A DNA stretch of 64,000 bases from Hydractinia symbiolongicarpus (GCF_029227915.1 NC_079878.1:7068001-7132000); one strand, 5' to 3'. Counted from the stretch's first letter, positions 30,563 through 41,365 are shown. Program-made: numbers and translations. The notes: generated from the sequence alone by a model not told the origin.

Positions 30563-30686
30563 AGGTTTCTTTTCATGCGCCGTCAACACACGCCACAGCA
30601 CGGGCAGATCACCAGTAAAATCTAGCAACGTGGCAGTGCACCCAGGTTGTTTTGATCCCGTCAACGTGACGGCAAAGCCCGTAAAA

Positions 30687-30760
30687 TGGCCAGTGTGGGG
30701 CTCGAACCCACGACATTCGCGTTATTAGCATGACGCTCTAGCCGACTAAGCTAACCGGAA
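30687..30760 (-). pseudogene. Damaged tRNA-Ile(AAU)
   Basis: Unit 44. G1T and G2T destroy the end of the acceptor stem and G29A mispairs with C41; C13T is only a wobble. Confidence 0.72.
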
Positions 30761-30942
30761 GTGAATGCGTGAACACGGACTCACTTCCTAAGTCAACTCT
30801 AAGCAAAATACTTTTATTTTTTTACTCAAAACGTTACCGTCATATTTCTCACGCTTTGATACGAGTCCAAGCAATGCAAATAGCCGCAACCCGCTCGAAA
30901 GAGGAGTCAAGTTAGGCCAACTTTAAACGGACATTCCCTGAA

Positions 30943-31015
30943 AGCCCTCGGAGAGATTTGAACTCTCGAGCCCTGGTTTACAAGACCAGTGCTCTAACCC
31001 CTGAGCTACGAAGGC
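30943..31015 (-). tRNA. tRNA-Thr(UGU)
   Basis: Unit 45. G46C. Confidence 0.9.
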
Positions 31016-31164
31016 ACGCGATCCTTGCCAAACACGAAAAGTCGGTGCATCAGGCAAAACAGGTCAGTTGCAACGTGTACTTGCCATAAAGTGATACCGT
31101 CAATGCCCTACTGGACCATGACTATTCTAATCACGGACCTCAGCTTTCCCGTTAACATCCACGG

Positions 31165-31257
31165 GCTCCAGTGGCGTAGTCGGTTAGCGCGTCGTACTTA
31201 TAAGTCAGTATCGACAAAGACATGCGAAGGTCGGGAGTTTGAGCCTCCCCTGGAGCA
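31165..31257 (+). tRNA. tRNA-Ile(UAU), B-box variant
   Basis: Unit 45. C56T and A46G. Confidence 0.82.
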
Positions 31258-31381
31258 AGGTTTCTTTTCATGCGCCGTCAACACACGCCACAACACGGGC
31301 AGATCACCAGTAAAATCTAGCAACGTGGCAGTGCACCCAGGTTGTTTTGATCCCGTCAACGTGACGGCAAAGCCCGTAAAA

Positions 31382-31455
31382 TGGCCAGTGTGGGGCTCGA
31401 ACCCACGACATTCGCGTTATTAGCACGACGCTCTAGCCGACTGAGCTAACCGGCC
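31382..31455 (-). tRNA. tRNA-Ile(AAU)
   Basis: Unit 45. Consensus. Confidence 0.96.
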
Positions 31456-31637
31456 GTGAACGCGTGAACACGGACTCACTTCCTAAGTCAACTCTAAGTA
31501 AAATACTTTTATTTTTTTACTCAAAACGTTACCGTCATATTTCTCACGCTTTGATACGAGTCCAAGCAATGCAAAGAGCCGCAACCCGCTCGAAAGGGGA
31601 GTCAAGTTAGGCCAACTTTAAACGGACATTCCCTGAA

Positions 31638-31710
31638 AGCCCTCGGAGAGATTTGAACTCTCGACCCCTGGTTTACAAGACCAGTGCTCTAACCCCTGAG
31701 CTACGAAGGC
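31638..31710 (-). tRNA. tRNA-Thr(UGU)
   Basis: Unit 46. Consensus. Confidence 0.95.
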
Positions 31711-31859
31711 ACGCGATCCTTGCCCAATACGAAAGGTCGGTGCATCAGGCAAAACAGGTCAGTTGCAACGTGTACTTGCCATAAAGTGATACCGTCAATG
31801 CCCTACTGGACTATGACTATTCTAATTACGGACCTCAACTTTCCCGTTAACATCCACGG

Positions 31860-31952
31860 GCTCCAGTGGCGTAGTCGGTTAGCGCGTCGTACTTATAAGT
31901 CAGTATCGACAAAGACATGCGAAGATCGGGAGTTCGAGCCTCCCCTGGAGCA
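31860..31952 (+). tRNA. tRNA-Ile(UAU), intron
   Basis: Unit 46. Consensus. Confidence 0.96.
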
Positions 31953-32076
31953 AGGTTTCTTTTCATGCGCCGTCAACACACGCCACAACACGGGCAGATC
32001 ACCAGTAAAATCTAGCAACGTGGCAGTGCACCCAGGTTGTTTTGATCCCGTCAACGGGACGGCAAAGCCCGTAAAA

Positions 32077-32150
32077 TGGCCAGTGTGGGGCTCGAACCCA
32101 CGACATTCGCGTTATTAGCACGACGCTCTAGCCGACTGAGCTAACCGGCC
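32077..32150 (-). tRNA. tRNA-Ile(AAU)
   Basis: Unit 46. Consensus gene; one change at -1. Confidence 0.96.
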
Positions 32151-32332
32151 TTGAACGCGTGAACACGGACTCACTTCCTAAGTCAACTCTAAGTAAAATA
32201 CTTTTATTTTTTTACTCAAAACGTTACCGTCATATTTCTCACGCTTTGATACGAGTCCAAGCAATGCAAATAGCCGCAACCCGCTCGAAAGAGGAGTCAA
32301 GTTAGGCCAACTTTAAACGGACATTCCCTGAA

Positions 32333-32405
32333 AGCCCTCGGAGAGATTTGAACTCTCGACCCCTGGTTTACAAGACCAGTGCTCTAACCCCTGATCTACG
32401 AAGGC
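32333..32405 (-). tRNA. tRNA-Thr(UGU)
   Basis: Unit 47. C11A mispairs with G24 and alters the A box; shared with unit 50. Confidence 0.82.
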
Positions 32406-32554
32406 ACGCGATCCTTGCCAAATACGAAAAGTCGGTGCATCAGGCAAAACAGGTCAGTTGCAACGTGTACTTGCCATAAAGTGATACCGTCAATGCCCTA
32501 CTGGACCATGACTATTCTAATCACGGACCTCAGCTTTCCCGTTAACATCCACGG

Positions 32555-32647
32555 GCTCCAGTGCCGTAGTCGGTTAGCGCGTCGTACTTATAAGTCAGTA
32601 TCGACAAAGACATGCGAAGATCGGGAGTTCGAGCCTCCCCTGGAGCA
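32555..32647 (+). tRNA. tRNA-Ile(UAU), intron
   Basis: Unit 47. G10C mispairs with C25; shared with unit 50. Confidence 0.82.
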
Positions 32648-32771
32648 AGGTTTCTTTTCATACGCCGTCAACACACGCCACAACACGGGCAGATCACCAG
32701 TACAATCTAGCAACGTGGCAGTGCACCCAGGTTGTTTTGATCCCGTCAACGTGACGGCAAAGCCCGTAAAA

Positions 32772-32845
32772 TGGCCAATGTGGGGCTCGAACCCACGACA
32801 TTCGCGTTATTAGCACGCCGCTCTAGCCGACTGAGCTGACCGGGC
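32772..32845 (-). pseudogene. Damaged tRNA-Ile(AAU)
   Basis: Unit 47. G2C, T8C, T27G and C67T: acceptor and anticodon mismatches plus loss of T8. Confidence 0.72.
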
Positions 32846-33027
32846 GTGAACGCGTGAACACGGACTCACTTCCTAAGTCAACTCCAAGTAAAATACTTTC
32901 ATTTTTTCACTCAAAACGTTACCGTCATATTTCTCACGCTTTGATACGAGTCCAAGCAATGCAAATAGCCGCAACCCGCTCGAAAGAGGAGTCAAGTTAG
33001 GCCAACTTTAAACGGACATTCCCTGAA

Positions 33028-33100
33028 AGCCCTCGGAGAGATTTAAACTCTCGACCCCTGGTTTACAAGACCAGTGCTCTAACCGCTGAGCTACGAAGGC
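33028..33100 (-). tRNA. tRNA-Thr(UGU), B-box variant
   Basis: Unit 48. C56T and G16C; shared with unit 51. Confidence 0.82.
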
Positions 33101-33249
33101 ACGCGATCCTTGCCAAATACGAAAAGTCGGTGCATCAGGCAAAACAGGTCAGTTGCAACGTGTACTTGCCATAAAGTGATACCGTCAATGCCCTACTGGA
33201 CCATGACTATTCTAATCACGGACCTCAGCTTTCCCGTTAACATCCACGG

Positions 33250-33342
33250 GCTCCAGTGGCGTAGTCGGTTAGCGCGTCGTACTTATAAGTCAGTATCGAC
33301 AAAGACATGCGAAGATCGGGAGTTCGAGCCTCCCCTGGAGCA
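33250..33342 (+). tRNA. tRNA-Ile(UAU), intron
   Basis: Unit 48. Consensus. Confidence 0.96.
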
Positions 33343-33466
33343 AGGTTTCTTTTCATGCGCCGTCAACACACGCCACAGCACGGGCAGATCACCAGTAAAA
33401 TCTAGCAACGTCGCAGTGCACCCAGGTTGTTTTGATCCCGTCAACGTGCCGGCAAAGCCCGTAAAA

Positions 33467-33540
33467 TGGCCAGTGTGGGGCTCGAACCCACGACATTCGC
33501 GTTATTAGCACGACGCTCTAGCCGACTAAGCTAACCGGAA
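33467..33540 (-). pseudogene. Damaged tRNA-Ile(AAU)
   Basis: Unit 48. G1T and G2T (as unit 44) open the acceptor end; C13T wobble. Confidence 0.72.
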
Positions 33541-33722
33541 GTGAACGCGTGAACACGGACTCACTTCCTAAGTCAACTCTAAGCAAAATACTTTTATTTT
33601 TTTACTCAAAACGTTACCGTCATATTTCTCACGCTTTGATACGAGTCCAAGCAATGCAAATAGCCGCAACCCGCTCGAAAGAGGAGTCAAGTTAGGCCAA
33701 CTTTAAACGGACATTCCCTGAA

Positions 33723-33795
33723 AGCCCTCGGAGAGATTTGAACTCTCGAGCCCTGGTTTACAAGACCAGTGCTCTAACCCCTGAGCTACGAAGGC
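33723..33795 (-). tRNA. tRNA-Thr(UGU)
   Basis: Unit 49. G46C. Confidence 0.9.
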
Positions 33796-33944
33796 ACGCG
33801 ATCCTTGCCAAACACGAAAAGTCGGTGCATCAGGCAAAACAGGTCAGTTGCAACGTGTACTTGCCATAAAGTGATACCGTCAATGCCCTACTGGACCATG
33901 ACTATTCTAATCACGGACCTCAGCTTTCCCGTTAACATCCACGG

Positions 33945-34037
33945 GCTCCAGTGGCGTAGTCGGTTAGCGCGTCGTACTTATAAGTCAGTATCGACAAAGA
34001 CATGCGAAGATCGGGAGTTTGAGCCTCCCCTGGAGCA
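33945..34037 (+). tRNA. tRNA-Ile(UAU), B-box variant
   Basis: Unit 49. C56T. Confidence 0.83.
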
Positions 34038-34161
34038 AGGTTTCTTTTCATGCGCCGTCAACACACGCCACAACACGGGCAGATCACCAGTAAAATCTAG
34101 CAACGTGGCAGTGCACCCAGGTTGTTTTGATCCCGTCAACGTGACGGCAAAGCCCGTAAAA

Positions 34162-34235
34162 TGGCCAGTGTGGGGCTCGAACCCACGACATTCGCGTTAT
34201 TAGCACGACGCTCTAGCCGACTGAGCTAACCGGCC
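34162..34235 (-). tRNA. tRNA-Ile(AAU)
   Basis: Unit 49. Consensus. Confidence 0.96.
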
Positions 34236-34417
34236 GTGAACGCGTGAACACGGACTCACTTCCTAAGTCAACTCTAAGTAAAATACTTTTATTTTTTTAC
34301 TCAAAACGTTACCGTCATATTTCTCACGCTTTGATACGAGTCCAAGCAATGCAAATAGCCGCAACCCGCTCGAAAGAGGAGTCAAGTTAGGCCAACTTTA
34401 AACGGACATTCCCTGAA

Positions 34418-34490
34418 AGCCCTCGGAGAGATTTGAACTCTCGACCCCTGGTTTACAAGACCAGTGCTCTAACCCCTGATCTACGAAGGC
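34418..34490 (-). tRNA. tRNA-Thr(UGU)
   Basis: Unit 50. C11A, as unit 47. Confidence 0.82.
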
Positions 34491-34639
34491 ACGCGATCCT
34501 TGCCAAATACGAAAAGTCGGTGCATCAGGCAAAACAGGTCAGTTGCAACGTGTACTTGCCATAAAGTGATACCGTCAATGCCCTACTGGACCATGACTAT
34601 TCTAATCACGGACCTCAGCTTTCCCGTTAACATCCACGG

Positions 34640-34732
34640 GCTCCAGTGCCGTAGTCGGTTAGCGCGTCGTACTTATAAGTCAGTATCGACAAAGACATGC
34701 GAAGATCGGGAGTTCGAGCCTCCCCTGGAGCA
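34640..34732 (+). tRNA. tRNA-Ile(UAU), intron
   Basis: Unit 50. G10C, as unit 47. Confidence 0.82.
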
Positions 34733-34856
34733 AGGTTTCTTTTCATACGCCGTCAACACACGCCACAACACGGGCAGATCACCAGTACAATCTAGCAACG
34801 TGGCAGTGCACCCAGGTTGTTTTGATCCCGTCAACGTGACGGCAAAGCCCGTAAAA

Positions 34857-34930
34857 TGGCCAATGTGGGGCTCGAACCCACGACATTCGCGTTATTAGCA
34901 CGCCGCTCTAGTCGACTGAGCTGACCGGGC
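34857..34930 (-). pseudogene. Damaged tRNA-Ile(AAU)
   Basis: Unit 50. The four unit-47 changes plus G19A in the D loop. Confidence 0.72.
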
Positions 34931-35112
34931 GTGAACGCGTGAACACGGACTCACTTCCTAAGTCAACTCCAAGTAAAATACTTTCATTTTTTCACTCAAA
35001 ACGTTACCGTCATATTTCTCACGCTTTGATACGAGTCCAAGCAATGCAAATAGCCGCAACCCGCTCGAAAGAGGAGTCAAGTTAGGCCAACTTTAAACGG
35101 ACATTCCCTGAA

Positions 35113-35185
35113 AGCCCTCGGAGAGATTTAAACTCTCGACCCCTGGTTTACAAGACCAGTGCTCTAACCGCTGAGCTACGAAGAC
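35113..35185 (-). tRNA. tRNA-Thr(UGU), B-box variant
   Basis: Unit 51. C56T, G16C and C2T (wobble). Confidence 0.8.
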
Positions 35186-35334
35186 ACGCGATCCTTGCCA
35201 AATACGAAAAGTCGGTGCATCAGGCAAAACAGGTCAGTTGCAACGTGTACTTGCCATAAAGTGATACCGTCAATGCCCTACTGGACCATGACTATTCTAA
35301 TCACGGACCTCAGCTTTCCCGTTAACATCCACGG

Positions 35335-35427
35335 GCTCCAGTGGCGTAGTCGGTTAGCGCGTCGTACTTATAAGTCAGTATCGACAAAGACATGCGAAGA
35401 TCGGGAGTTCGAGCCTCCCCTGGAGCA
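35335..35427 (+). tRNA. tRNA-Ile(UAU), intron
   Basis: Unit 51. Consensus. Confidence 0.96.
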
Positions 35428-35551
35428 AGGTTTCTTTTCATGCGCCGTCAACACACGCCACAACACGGGCAGATCACCAGTAAAATCTAGCAACGTGGCA
35501 GTGCACCCAGGTTGTTTTGATCCCGTCAACGTGACGGCAAAGCCCGTAAAA

Positions 35552-35625
35552 TGGCCAGTGTGGGGCTCGAACCCACGACATTCGCGTTATTAGCGCGACG
35601 CTCTAGCCGACTGAGCCAACCGGCC
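35552..35625 (-). tRNA. tRNA-Ile(AAU)
   Basis: Unit 51. A9G, and T30C, which turns a T-G wobble into a C-G pair. Confidence 0.88.
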
Positions 35626-35807
35626 GTGAACGCGTGAACACGGACTCACTTCCTAAGTCAACTCTAAGTAAAATACTTTTATTTTTTTACTCAAAACGTT
35701 ACCGTCATATTTCTCACGCTTTGATACGAGTCCAAGCAATGCAAAGAGCCGCAACCCGCTCGAAAGAGGAGTCAAGTTAGGCCAACCTTAAACGGACATT
35801 CCCTGAA

Positions 35808-35880
35808 AGCCCTCGGAGAGATTTGAACTCTCGACCCCTGGTTTACAAGACCAGTGCTCTAACCCCTGAGCTACGAAGGC
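35808..35880 (-). tRNA. tRNA-Thr(UGU)
   Basis: Unit 52. Consensus. Confidence 0.95.
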
Positions 35881-36028
35881 ACGCGATCCTTGCCAAATAC
35901 GAAAAGTCGTGCATCAGGCAAAACAGGTCAGTTGCAACGTTTACTTGCCATAAAGTGATACCGTCAATGCCCTACTGGACCATGGCTATTCTATTCACGG
36001 ACCTCAGCTTTTCCGTTAACATCCACGG

Positions 36029-36121
36029 GCTCCAGTGGCGTAGTCGGTTAGCGCGTCGTACTTATAAGTCAGTATCAACAAAGACATGCGAAGATCGGGA
36101 GTTCGAGCCTCCCCTTAAGCA
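36029..36121 (+). pseudogene. Damaged tRNA-Ile(UAU)
   Basis: Unit 52. G68T and G69A break two adjacent acceptor pairs; one intron change; shifted by a 1-bp spacer deletion. Confidence 0.72.
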
Positions 36122-36245
36122 AGGTTTCTTTTCATGCGCCGTCAACACACGCCACAACACGGGCAGATCACCAGTAAAATCTAGCAACGTGGCAGTGCAC
36201 CCAGGTTGTTTTGATTCCGTCAACGTGACGGCAATGCCCGTAAAA

Positions 36246-36319
36246 TGGCCAGTGTGGGGCTCGAACCCACGACATTCGCGTTATTAGCACGCCGCTCTAG
36301 CCGACTGAGCTAACCGGCC
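36246..36319 (-). tRNA. tRNA-Ile(AAU)
   Basis: Unit 52. T27G. Confidence 0.87.
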
Positions 36320-36501
36320 GTGAACGCGTGAACACGGACTCACTTCCTAAGTCAACTCTAAGTAAAATACTTTTATTTTTTCACTCAAAACGTTACCGTC
36401 ATATTTCTCACGCTTTGATACGAGTCCAAGCAATGCAAATAGCCACAATCCGCTCGAAAGAGGAGTCAAGTTAGGCCAACTTTAAACGGACATTCCCTGA
36501 A

Positions 36502-36574
36502 AGCCCTCGGAGAGATTTGTACTCTCGACCCCTGGTTTACAAGACCAGTGCTCTAACCGCTGAGCTACGAAGGC
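36502..36574 (-). tRNA. tRNA-Thr(UGU), B-box variant
   Basis: Unit 53. T55A loses the pseudouridine position; G16C. Confidence 0.8.
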
Positions 36575-36723
36575 ACGCGATCCTTGCCAAATACGAAAAG
36601 TCGGTGCATCAGGCAAAACAGGTCAGTTGCAACGTGTACTTGCCATAAAGTGATACCGTCAATGCCCTACTGGACCATGACTATTCTAATCACGGACCTC
36701 AGCTTTCCCGTTAACATCCACGG

Positions 36724-36816
36724 GCTCCAGTGGCGTAGTCGGTTAGCGCGTCGTACTTATAAGTCCGTATCGACAAAGACATGCGAAGATCGGGAGTTCG
36801 AGCCTCCCCTGGAGCA
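36724..36816 (+). tRNA. tRNA-Ile(UAU), intron
   Basis: Unit 53. One intron A to C; exons consensus. Confidence 0.95.
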
Positions 36817-36940
36817 AGGTTTCTTTTCATGCGCCGTCAACACACGCCACAACACGGGCAGATCACCAGTAAAATCTAGCAACGTGGCAGGGCACCCAGG
36901 TTGTTTTGATTCCGTCAACGTGACGGCAATGCCCGTAAAA

Positions 36941-37014
36941 TGGCCAGTGCGAGGCTCGAACCCACGACATTCGCGTTATTAGCACGCCGCTCTAGCCGAC
37001 TGAGCTAACCGGCC
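36941..37014 (-). tRNA. tRNA-Ile(AAU)
   Basis: Unit 53. C62T and A64G (both wobbles) and T27G. Confidence 0.83.
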
Positions 37015-37196
37015 GTGAACGCGTGAACACGGACTCACTTCCTAAGTCAACTCCAAGTAAAATACTTTTATTTTTTCACTCAAAACGTTACCGTCATATT
37101 TCTCACGCTTTGATACGAGTCCAAGCAATGCAAATAGCCGCAACCCGCTCGAAAGGGGAGTCAAGTTAGGCCAACTTTAAACGGACATTCCCTGAA

Positions 37197-37269
37197 AGAC
37201 CTCGGAGAGATTTGAACTATCGACCCCTGGTTTACAAGACCAGTGCTCTAACCCCTGAGCTACGAAGGC
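37197..37269 (-). pseudogene. Damaged tRNA-Thr(UGU)
   Basis: Unit 54. G71T and G51T leave mismatches in the acceptor and T stems. Confidence 0.68.
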
Positions 37270-37418
37270 ACGCGATCCTTGCCAAATACGAAAAGTCGGT
37301 GCATCAGGCAAAACAGGTCAGTTGCAACGTGTACTTGCCATAAAGTGATAATGTCAATGCCCTACTGGACCATGACTATTCTAATCACGGACCTCAGCTT
37401 TCCCGTTAACATCCACGA

Positions 37419-37511
37419 GCTCCAGTGGCGTAGTCGGTTAGCGCGTCGTACTTATAAGTCAGTATCGACAAAGACATGCGAAGATCAGGAGTTCGAGCCT
37501 CCCCTGGAGCA
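37419..37511 (+). tRNA. tRNA-Ile(UAU), intron
   Basis: Unit 54. G49A mispairs with C65. Confidence 0.84.
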
Positions 37512-37635
37512 AGGTTTCTTTTCATGCGCCGTCAACACACGCCACAACACGGGCAGATCACCAGTAAAATCTAGCAACGTGGCAGTGCATCCAGGTTGTT
37601 TTGATCCCGTCAACGTGACGGCAAAGCCAGTAAAA

Positions 37636-37709
37636 TGGCCAGTGTGGGGCTCGAACCCACGACATTCGCGTTATTAGCACGACGCTCTAGCCGACTGAGC
37701 TAACCGGCC
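37636..37709 (-). tRNA. tRNA-Ile(AAU)
   Basis: Unit 54. Consensus. Confidence 0.96.
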
Positions 37710-37891
37710 GTGAACGCGTGAACACGGACTCACTTCCTAAGTCAACTCTAAGTAAAATACTTTTATTTTTTTACTCAAAACGTTACCGTCATATTTCTCA
37801 CGCTTTGATACGAGTCCAAGCAATGCAAATAGCCGCAACCCGCTCGAAAGAGGAGTCAAGTTAGGCCAACTTTAAACGGACATTTCCTGAA

Positions 37892-37964
37892 AGCCGTAGG
37901 AGAGATTTGAACTCTCGACCCCTAGTTTACAAGACCAGTGCTCTAACCCCTGAGCTACGAAAGC
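37892..37964 (-). tRNA. tRNA-Thr(UGU), degraded
   Basis: Unit 55. G67T and G69C (acceptor mismatches), C41T and C3T (wobbles); identical set in unit 56. Confidence 0.74.
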
Positions 37965-38113
37965 ACGCGATCCTTGCCAAATACGAAAAGTCGGTGCATC
38001 AGGCAAAACAGGTCAGTTGCAACGTGTACTTGCCATAAAGTGATACCGTCAATGCCCTACTAGACCATGACTATTCTAATCACGGACCTCCGCTTTCCCG
38101 TTAACATCCAAGG

Positions 38114-38206
38114 GCTCCAGTGGCGTAGTAGGTTAGCGCGTCGTACTTATAAGTCAGTATCGACAAAGACATGCGAAGATCGGGAGTTCGAGCCTCCCCT
38201 GGAGCA
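38114..38206 (+). tRNA. tRNA-Ile(UAU), intron
   Basis: Unit 55. C17A in the D loop. Confidence 0.92.
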
Positions 38207-38330
38207 AGGTTTCTTTTCATGCGCCGTCAACACACGCCACAACACGGGCAGATCACCAGTAAAATCTAGCAACGTGGCAGTGCACCCAGGTTGTTTTGAT
38301 CCCGTCAACGTGACGGCAAAGCCCGTAAAA

Positions 38331-38404
38331 TGGCCAGTTTGGGGCTCGAACCCACGACATTCGCGTTATTAGCACGACGCTCTAGCCGACTGAGCTAACC
38401 GGCC
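38331..38404 (-). tRNA. tRNA-Ile(AAU)
   Basis: Unit 55. C65A mispairs with G49. Confidence 0.85.
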
Positions 38405-38586
38405 GTGAACGCGTGAACACGGACTCACTTCCTAAGCCAACTCTAAGTAAAATACTTTTATTTTTTTAATCAAACCGTTACCGTCATATTTCTCACGCCT
38501 TGATACGAGTCCAAGCAATGCAAATAGCCGCAACCCGCTCGAAAGAGGAGTCAAGTTAGGCCAACTTTAAACGGACATTTCCTGAA

Positions 38587-38659
38587 AGCCGTAGGAGAGA
38601 TTTGAACTCTCGACCCCTAGTTTACAAGACCAGTGCTCTAACCCCTGAGCTACGAAAGC
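38587..38659 (-). tRNA. tRNA-Thr(UGU), degraded
   Basis: Unit 56. Same four changes as unit 55. Confidence 0.74.
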
Positions 38660-38808
38660 ACGCGATCCTTGCCAAATACGAAAAGTCGGTGCATCAGGCA
38701 AAACAGGTCAGTTGCAACGTGTACTTGCCATAAAGTGATACCGTCAATGCCCTACTGGACCATGACTATTCTAATCACGGACCTCCGCTTTCCCGTTAAC
38801 ATCCAAGG

Positions 38809-38901
38809 GCTCCAGTGGCGTAGTAGGTTAGCGCGTCGTACTTATAAGTCAGTATCGACAAAGACATGCGAAGATCGGGAGTTCGAGCCTCCCCTGGAGC
38901 A
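38809..38901 (+). tRNA. tRNA-Ile(UAU), intron
   Basis: Unit 56. C17A. Confidence 0.92.
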
Positions 38902-39025
38902 AGGTTTCTTTTCATGCGCCGTCAACACACGCCACAACACGGGCAGATCACCAGTAAAATCTAGCAACGTGGCAGTGCACCCAGGTTGTTTTGATCCCGT
39001 CAACGTGACGGCAAAGCCCGTAAAA

Positions 39026-39099
39026 TGGCCAGTTTGGGGCTCGAACCCACGACATTCGCGTTATTAGCACGACGCTCTAGCCGACTGAGCTAACCGGCC
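39026..39099 (-). tRNA. tRNA-Ile(AAU)
   Basis: Unit 56. C65A. Confidence 0.85.
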
Positions 39100-39281
39100 G
39101 TGAACGCGTGAACACGGACTCACTTCCTAAGTCAACTCTAAGTAAAATACTTTTATTTTTTTAATCAAACCGTTACCGTCATATTTCTCACGCCTTGATA
39201 CGAGTCCAAGCAATGCAAATAGCCGCAACCCGCTCGAAAGAGGAGTCAAGTTAGGCCAACTTTGAACGGACATTCCCTGAA

Positions 39282-39354
39282 AGCCCTCGGAGAGATTTGA
39301 ACTCTCGACCTCTGGTTTACAAGACCAGTGCTCTAACCCCTGAGCTACGAAGGC
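39282..39354 (-). tRNA. tRNA-Thr(UGU)
   Basis: Unit 57. G44A only. Confidence 0.92.
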
Positions 39355-39503
39355 AGGCGATCCTTGCCAAATACGAAAAGTCGGTGCATCAGGCAAAACA
39401 GGTCAGTTGCAACGTGTACTTGCCATAAAGTGATACCGTCAATGCCCTACTGGACCATGACTATTCTAATCACGGACCTCAGCTTTCCCGTTAACAACCA
39501 CGG

Positions 39504-39596
39504 GCTCCAGTGACGTAGTCGGTTAGCGCGTCGTACTTATAAGTCAGTATCGACAAAAACATGCGAAGACCGGGAGTTCGAGCCACCCCTGGAGCA
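39504..39596 (+). pseudogene. Damaged tRNA-Ile(UAU)
   Basis: Unit 57. G10A and T62A break D- and T-stem pairs; T47C and one intron change as well. Confidence 0.7.
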
Positions 39597-39720
39597 AGGT
39601 TTCTTTTCATGCGCCGTCAACACACGCCACAACACGGGCAGATCACCAGTAAAATCTAGCAACGTGGCAGTGCACCCAGGTTGTTTTGATCCCGTCAACA
39701 TGACGGCAAAGCCCGTAAAA

Positions 39721-39794
39721 TGGCCAGTGTGGGGCTCGAACCCACGACATTCGCGTTATTAGCACGACGCTCTAGCCGACTGAGCAAACCGGCC
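39721..39794 (-). tRNA. tRNA-Ile(AAU)
   Basis: Unit 57. A9T. Confidence 0.88.
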
Positions 39795-39976
39795 GTGAAC
39801 GCGTGAACACGGACTCACTTCCTAAGTCAACTCTAAGTAAAATACTTTTATTTTTTTACTCAAAACGTTACCGTCATATTTCTCACGCTTTGATACGAGT
39901 CCAAGCAATGCAAATAGCCGCAACCCGCTCGAAAGAGGAGTCAAGTTAGGCCAACTTTAAACGGACATTCCCTGAA

Positions 39977-40049
39977 AGCCCTCGGAGAGATTTGAACTCT
40001 CGACCCCTGGTTTACAAGACCAGTGCTCTAACCCCTGAGCTACGAAGGC
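39977..40049 (-). tRNA. tRNA-Thr(UGU)
   Basis: Unit 58. Consensus. Confidence 0.95.
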
Positions 40050-40198
40050 ACGCGATCCTTGCCAAATACGAAAAGTCGGTGCATCAGGCAAAACAGGTCA
40101 GTTGCAACGTGTACTTGCCATAAAGTGATACCATCAATGCCCTACTGGACCATGACTATTCTAATCACGGACCTCAGCTTTCCCGTTAACAACCACGG

Positions 40199-40291
40199 GC
40201 TCCAGTGGCGTAGTCGGTTAGCGCGTCGTACTTATAAGTCAGCATCGACAAAGACATGCGAAGATCGGGAGTTCGAGCCTCCCCTGGAGCA
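40199..40291 (+). tRNA. tRNA-Ile(UAU), intron
   Basis: Unit 58. One intron T to C; exons consensus. Confidence 0.95.
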
Positions 40292-40415
40292 AGGTTTCTT
40301 TTCATGCGCCGTCAACACACGCCACAGCACGGGCAGATCACCAGTAAAATCTAGCAACGTGGCAGTGCACCCAGGTTGTTTTGATCCCGTCAACGTGAAG
40401 GCAAAGCCCGTAAAA

Positions 40416-40489
40416 TGGCCAGTGTGGGGCTCGAACCCACGACATTCGCGTTATTAGCACGACGCTCTAGCCGACTGAGCTAACCGGCC
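40416..40489 (-). tRNA. tRNA-Ile(AAU)
   Basis: Unit 58. Consensus. Confidence 0.96.
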
Positions 40490-40671
40490 GTGAACGCGTG
40501 AACACGGACTCACTTCCTAAGTCAACTCTAAGTAAAATACTTTTATTTTTTTACTCAAAACGTTACCGTCATATTTCTCACGCTTTGATACGAGTCCAAG
40601 CAATGCAAATAGCCGCAACCCGCTCGAAAGAGGAGTCAAGTTAGGCCAACTTTAAACGGACATTTCCTGAA

Positions 40672-40743
40672 AGCCCTAGGAGAGATTTGAACTCTCGACC
40701 CTAGTTTACAAGACCAGTGCTCTAACCCCTGAGCTACGAAGGC
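40672..40743 (-). tRNA. tRNA-Thr(UGU), short variable loop
   Basis: Unit 59. 72 nt; one variable-loop base deleted, G67T mismatch, C41T wobble. Confidence 0.78.
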
Positions 40744-40892
40744 ACGCGATCCTTGCCAAATACGAAAAGTCGGTGCATCAGGCAAAACAGGTCAGTTGCA
40801 ACGTGTACTTGCCATAAAGTGATACCGTCAATGCCCTACTGGACCATGACTATTCTAATCATGGACCTCAGCTTTCCCGTTAACATCCACGG

Positions 40893-40985
40893 GCTCCAGT
40901 GGCGTAGTCGGTTAGCGCGTCCTACTTATAAGTCAGTATCGACAAAGACATGCGAAGATCGGGAGTTCGAGCCTCCCCTGGAGCA
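40893..40985 (+). tRNA. tRNA-Ile(UAU), intron
   Basis: Unit 59. G29C mispairs with C41; shared by units 59-61 and seen in unit 34. Confidence 0.82.
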
Positions 40986-41109
40986 AGGTTTCTTTTCATG
41001 CGCCGTCAACACACGCCACAACACCGGCAGATCACCAGTAAAATCTAGCAACGTGGCAGTGCACCCAGGTTGTTTTGATCCCGTCAACGTGACGGCAAAG
41101 CCCGTAAAA

Positions 41110-41183
41110 TGGCCAGTGTGGGGCTCGAACCCACGACATTCGCGTTATTAGCACGACGCTCTAGCCGACTGAGCTAACCGGCC
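41110..41183 (-). tRNA. tRNA-Ile(AAU)
   Basis: Unit 59. Consensus. Confidence 0.96.
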
Positions 41184-41365
41184 GTGAACGCGTGAACACG
41201 GACTCACTTCCTAAGTCAACTCTAAGCAAAATACTTTTATTTTTTTACTCAAAACGTTACCGTCATATTTCTCACGCTTTGATACGAGTCCAAGCAATGC
41301 AAATAGCCGCAACCCGCTCGAAAGAGGAGTCAAGTTAGGCCAACTTTAAACGGACATTCCCTGAA

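Noticed and set aside
24471-39396. Minus-strand frames of 61-99 aa (for example containing VAQGLEHWSCKPGVERSNLS)
   Set aside because: They read through the Thr and Ile(AAU) genes and their spacer and appear only where a stop was lost by a point change; no independent evidence for a protein.
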